Positions 7,059 through 8,828 of a DNA stretch of 8,828 nt are shown here, piece after piece. The position numbers were made by a program, and so were the translations under genes. Each line of letters begins with the position of its first letter. Positions within the stretch are counted from its first letter, which is position 1. Source of the stretch: a bacterium (GTDB lineage: Bacteria; Krumholzibacteriota; Krumholzibacteriia; LZORAL124-64-63); NCBI GenBank assembly GCA_030591105.1, contig JAUVBS010000064.1, forward strand, positions 1 through 8,828, read 5' to 3'. Under the pieces are notes generated by a model. The model had not been told where the DNA came from. It was given only the letters and a program-made list of their open reading frames with translations, and did not search any database.

Positions 7059-8098
7059 TGGACATCCACCCAGCTGGGCGAGCGGCGGCCGAGCTCCGCC
7101 TTCGCCGTGAAGTTCAGCAGGTCGCCGCTTGGTGCGCGTGATTCAGCGCGCAGCCCGGCCATCTGATAGAGGGTGCGCATGCTGCCGTTACGGCCGGTCT
7201 CCCGTAGTCGGGCCTCGATGTGGGAGAAGCCGCTGTGTCGAGCTTGCCGGAGCAGCGCGTGCAGGAACGCGTTGGCCACGCCGCGGCCGAGGACGCGACA
7301 AGACATGGCCAGGTACTCCAGTCGCCAGCAGTGACGGTCCGCTGCGGTGATGGCGACCCCGACCGTGCCGTAGGTCCCGAAACGGTCGACGAAGTCGGCG
7401 ACGACGAGCTGTCGCCGGGCTGTCGCGCCGGCGCCGTCAGTTGCGAGCAGGGTCTGGATATCCTGCTCCTCGAGGAGCAGGCCGGTGGTGTTCAGCTGGT
7501 GGGTGCGTGACATCAGCTCGCGGATGCGCGGGACGTCGGCTGCGGTCGGGACGCGGACTACCAGTCGCATGCGGCAATCGGCGAGGAACGACGCTCGGTC
7601 GGCGTGATTCACCTGAGCTGCGCGGCGGGCCGACTCCTCGCGGTAGAACTCGCGCCGCCGCGACGACTCCGGTGTGATCGCGGCGGGATTGAACGCGGGT
7701 AACTCCGGGAATTCGCCGATCCGGGCCGCGTCCAGGACGAGGACCTCCGGCCGCATGAAGGTCATGGATTCACGTTCGAAGGGGTCGTCGTCCACGAAAG
7801 CCAGCGAGTCGCTGCCGATGCCCAGTTCCTCGGCGATGCTGGTGAGGTTCACCGGTTTGGGTAGCCAGTTGATTCGCGCCGCCAGGAAGAGCTGCTCGAG
7901 CCCGAAGGCTGCTAGCTGCCGGTGGGCGACGTCCGGTTCGCCGCGGCTGGCGATGGAATGGAGGATACCGCGCCGATCGAGGGTCGCCAGGATGTCCGGG
8001 ACCTCCGGTCGCAGGCGGACGGCGCCCTCCAGCACGATTCCGTCCCAGATCGTGTTGTCCAGATCCCAGACCAGACACTTGCGCGCGGTCGGACTCAT
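7043..8098 (-). CDS. FkbH-like HAD/GNAT-like bifunctional protein (glyceryl-ACP-forming type)
   Basis: The protein has 351 residues, close to the length of stand-alone FkbH proteins. The N-terminal HAD domain has 'VWDLDNTIWDG' (D12, D14, T16), a motif II region at 'SIASRGEPD' (48-56), 'WLPKPVNL' (78-85) and 'AFVDDDPFERE' (100-110). The C-terminal domain has the FkbH-typical 'RTHQLNTTG' (198-206), 'FGTYGTVGVAI' (240-250) and 'EYLAMSCRVLGRGVANAFL' (261-279), including a conserved cysteine (C267). Characterised family members take 1,3-bisphosphoglycerate, remove phosphate and load the glyceryl unit onto a dedicated ACP. The ACP gene lies immediately upstream with an ATGA stop/start overlap (8095-8098), which strongly supports that pairing here. 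A GGAGAGG Shine-Dalgarno lies 5 nt before the ATG. The usual methoxymalonyl partners (two acyl-CoA/acyl-ACP dehydrogenases and a dedicated O-methyltransferase next to a PKS) are not in the window, so the fate of the C3 unit may differ. Confidence 0.92.
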   Translation of the reverse strand: MSPTARKCLVWDLDNTIWDGIVLEGAVRLRPEVPDILATLDRRGILHSIASRGEPDVAHRQLAAFGLEQLFLAARINWLPKPVNLTSIAEELGIGSDSLAFVDDDPFERESMTFMRPEVLVLDAARIGEFPELPAFNPAAITPESSRRREFYREESARRAAQVNHADRASFLADCRMRLVVRVPTAADVPRIRELMSRTHQLNTTGLLLEEQDIQTLLATDGAGATARRQLVVADFVDRFGTYGTVGVAITAADRHCWRLEYLAMSCRVLGRGVANAFLHALLRQARHSGFSHIEARLRETGRNGSMRTLYQMAGLRAESRAPSGDLLNFTAKAELGRRSPSWVDVQCEFC

Positions 8099-8400
8099 GA
8101 CGCCCTCTCCTCGCTTACCTGTTCCGCGACGGCGGGGGTTGCGGAGGACTCGAGAAGCTTGCCGCCGATGTAAGCTGTCGCCGCAGCGATCGAGGCGAAG
8201 TTCTCGGGTAGGAAGTCGTCATTGGGAACGGAGATGGCGAAGCGTTCCTCGACGAAGAAGAGCAGGGCCAGCGCGCTGGCCGAGTCGAGAATCCCGGTGT
8301 CGAACAGATCCTGGTCGTCGGTGAGATTGGTCTGGCCGGTGTGGGGCAGGTAGTTGGCGACCAGGTACGATCGCAGGATCTGGGCGATGGTCTCGGTCAC
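8095..8400 (-). CDS. Stand-alone acyl carrier protein
   Basis: The protein has 101 residues from a GTG start. The carrier-protein signature 'LFDTGILDSASALALLFFVEE' spans about 32-52, with the phosphopantetheine-attachment serine expected at S40 (D39-S40). The flanking helices end with 'LPENFASIAAATAYI', as in the PKS/FkbJ-type carrier family. The C-terminal tail (about 82-101, with 'SSATPAVAEQVSEERAS') is longer than in a minimal ACP and looks disordered. The frame stays open upstream to an ATG at 8490, but the GTG has a perfectly placed GGGAGG 5 nt away and gives a normal ACP N-terminus (MTETIAQILRSYL), so I prefer it. Translation is coupled to fkbH through the ATGA overlap. Its inferred role is to carry the glyceryl-type intermediate. 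A phosphopantetheinyl transferase must come from elsewhere in the genome. Confidence 0.9.
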   Translation of the reverse strand: MTETIAQILRSYLVANYLPHTGQTNLTDDQDLFDTGILDSASALALLFFVEERFAISVPNDDFLPENFASIAAATAYIGGKLLESSATPAVAEQVSEERAS

Positions 8401-8405
8401 GGTAG

Positions 8406-8411
8406 CCTCCC
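8406..8411 (-). promoter_or_regulatory. Ribosome binding site deciding the GTG start of the ACP gene
   Basis: The minus strand reads GGGAGG, then CTACC, then GTG at 8400. The 5-nt spacing to a strong Shine-Dalgarno is why the GTG, not the in-frame ATG at 8490, is taken as the start. Confidence 0.75.
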
Positions 8412-8612
8412 TGTTCGTGCGGCCGGTGCCGGCGTCACTGGTGTTCAGTGCGCCGCGGACGACCGCGGTAACCGTCCTCGCCGTAGGCAACGCAACGGGG
8501 ATGCCGGGAAACGCGCCGCACGAAGAGATCGCGCAAGAGGTAGGCGGTCAATCGGTTGGCGTGACCATCCGGATTCGCGGCGGGGGTCCGAGAGTGAGGT
8601 GGTGTGTGTCAG

Positions 8613-8629
8613 AGCATACAAGTCTATGC
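8613..8629 (-). promoter_or_regulatory. Inverted repeat GCATA-N6-TATGC overlapping a -10-like hexamer
   Basis: GCATA (8614-8618) and TATGC (8625-8629) form a 5-bp inverted repeat with a 6-nt centre. On the minus strand the same bases include TATGCT (8618-8613), a possible -10 element preceded by TTG; no good -35 is visible. This could be a promoter with an overlapping operator. The leader to the ACP start would be about 200 nt. Confidence 0.2.
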
Positions 8630-8651
8630 ACGGTCGGACACATCGGATAGA

Positions 8652-8662
8652 GTGAGCCTCAC
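8652..8662. promoter_or_regulatory. Perfect 11-bp palindrome GTGAGCCTCAC
   Basis: GTGAG-C-CTCAC is a perfect palindrome around a central C, lying about 250 bp upstream of the ACP start. It could be a half-turn operator for a dimeric repressor or activator; chance is also possible. Confidence 0.25.
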
Positions 8663-8712
8663 GGACGAATGTGCGAACGGGGCGAGCGTGGCGTCGGGGG
8701 AGGCCACGACCA

Positions 8713-8731
8713 GTTCACTCCCTGTTCACTC
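8713..8731. repeat. Direct repeat of GTTCACTC with an 11-bp period
   Basis: GTTCACTC occurs at 8713-8720 and again at 8724-8731, an 11-bp period placing both copies on the same face of the helix. A degenerate CTCAC follows at 8735-8739. Such helically phased direct repeats are typical of activator sites, but no regulator can be named. Confidence 0.3.
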
Positions 8732-8745
8732 TCCCTCACGCCTTC

Positions 8746-8756
8746 GTATCCGATAC
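8746..8756. promoter_or_regulatory. Perfect 11-bp palindrome GTATCCGATAC
   Basis: GTATC-C-GATAC is a second perfect 11-bp palindrome with a central C. Its TATCCGAT core (8747-8754) recurs in inverted orientation as ATCGGATA at 8642-8649, about 97 bp away. The pair could be operator sites allowing looping or two separate sites for one factor; this is inference from spacing and symmetry alone. Confidence 0.28.
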
Positions 8757-8828
8757 CGCACACTTGCCCGGACCAGCCGTCTGCCAAGACCGGGGCGACG
8801 CGCTGTAGCCTGATTCGTAACTGGCTAT

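Larger units (their letters stand above)
8401..8828. other. About 430 bp upstream of the operon with no convincing gene
   Basis: No reading frame on either strand here resembles a known protein. A plus-strand frame at 8604-8813 (69 residues, Arg/Ser-rich) looks accidental. On the minus strand, frames enter from the right edge. One ends at a TGA at 8738-8736 and could be the last 30 codons of an upstream gene, but it has no motif and competes with other open frames. The interval holds several short palindromes and direct repeats (listed separately), consistent with a control region for the operon. Confidence 0.5.

Noticed and set aside
7043..8098. Methoxymalonyl-ACP extender-unit locus (full FkbG-K type)
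   Set aside because: FkbH and ACP are present but the two dehydrogenases are not, the SDR is of the epimerase type, and the methyltransferase is not clearly FkbG-like; only the first step is supported.
8401..8490. Longer ACP starting from the ATG at 8490
   Set aside because: No Shine-Dalgarno support was seen, the added residues do not resemble a carrier protein, and the GTG at 8400 has an ideal GGGAGG at 5 nt.
8604..8813. A 69-residue plus-strand frame in the upstream region
   Set aside because: Ser/Arg-rich, no motif, no clear ribosome site, and it runs through the palindromes and repeats more easily explained as regulatory.

Overview
The window is high-GC bacterial DNA with one dominant structure: a tightly packed six-gene operon on the minus strand, running from about 8400 down to 1541. 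A separate minus-strand gene (163-1323) lies beyond a gap of about 217 bp. No rRNA, tRNA, CRISPR array, transposase or phage gene is visible. The organism cannot be named from this sequence. GC-rich coding, Shine-Dalgarno starts and overlapping stop/start codons fit a GC-rich Gram-negative-type lineage, and that is inference only.

Operon in transcription order: (1) a stand-alone acyl carrier protein (8095-8400, GTG start); (2) an FkbH-type HAD/glyceryl-transferase-like protein (7043-8098), overlapping the first gene by 4 bp; (3) a B12-binding-type radical SAM enzyme (5541-7058), overlapping by 16 bp; (4) a class I SAM methyltransferase (4592-5515); (5) a NodU/CmcH-family O-carbamoyltransferase (2604-4586); (6) an extended SDR, an NAD-dependent epimerase/dehydratase-like protein (1541-2602). 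Gaps within the operon are at most 25 bp. Together these look like a small biosynthetic pathway. FkbH plus ACP would make a C3 glyceryl-type thioester from a glycolytic intermediate. The radical SAM enzyme, methyltransferase, SDR and carbamoyltransferase would then build, transfer or decorate the product. No ketosynthase, NRPS module, glycosyltransferase or transporter is in view, so the product (small metabolite, or decoration of a lipid or polysaccharide) is open.

The most unusual feature is a pair of in-frame 15-bp tandem repeat tracts in the two last, adjacent genes. Both encode T-x-x-A-x pentapeptides: about ten units in the linker between the two domains of the carbamoyltransferase, and five units in a loop of the SDR just after its YxxxK helix. 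Both reading frames stay intact.

Flanks: 8401-8828 has no convincing gene but holds a cluster of palindromes and direct repeats that could be the operon's control region. The 1324-1540 gap holds a G/C-tract terminator-like element and a weak promoter candidate for the downstream GNAT-like gene. Bases 1-162 hold nothing assignable.
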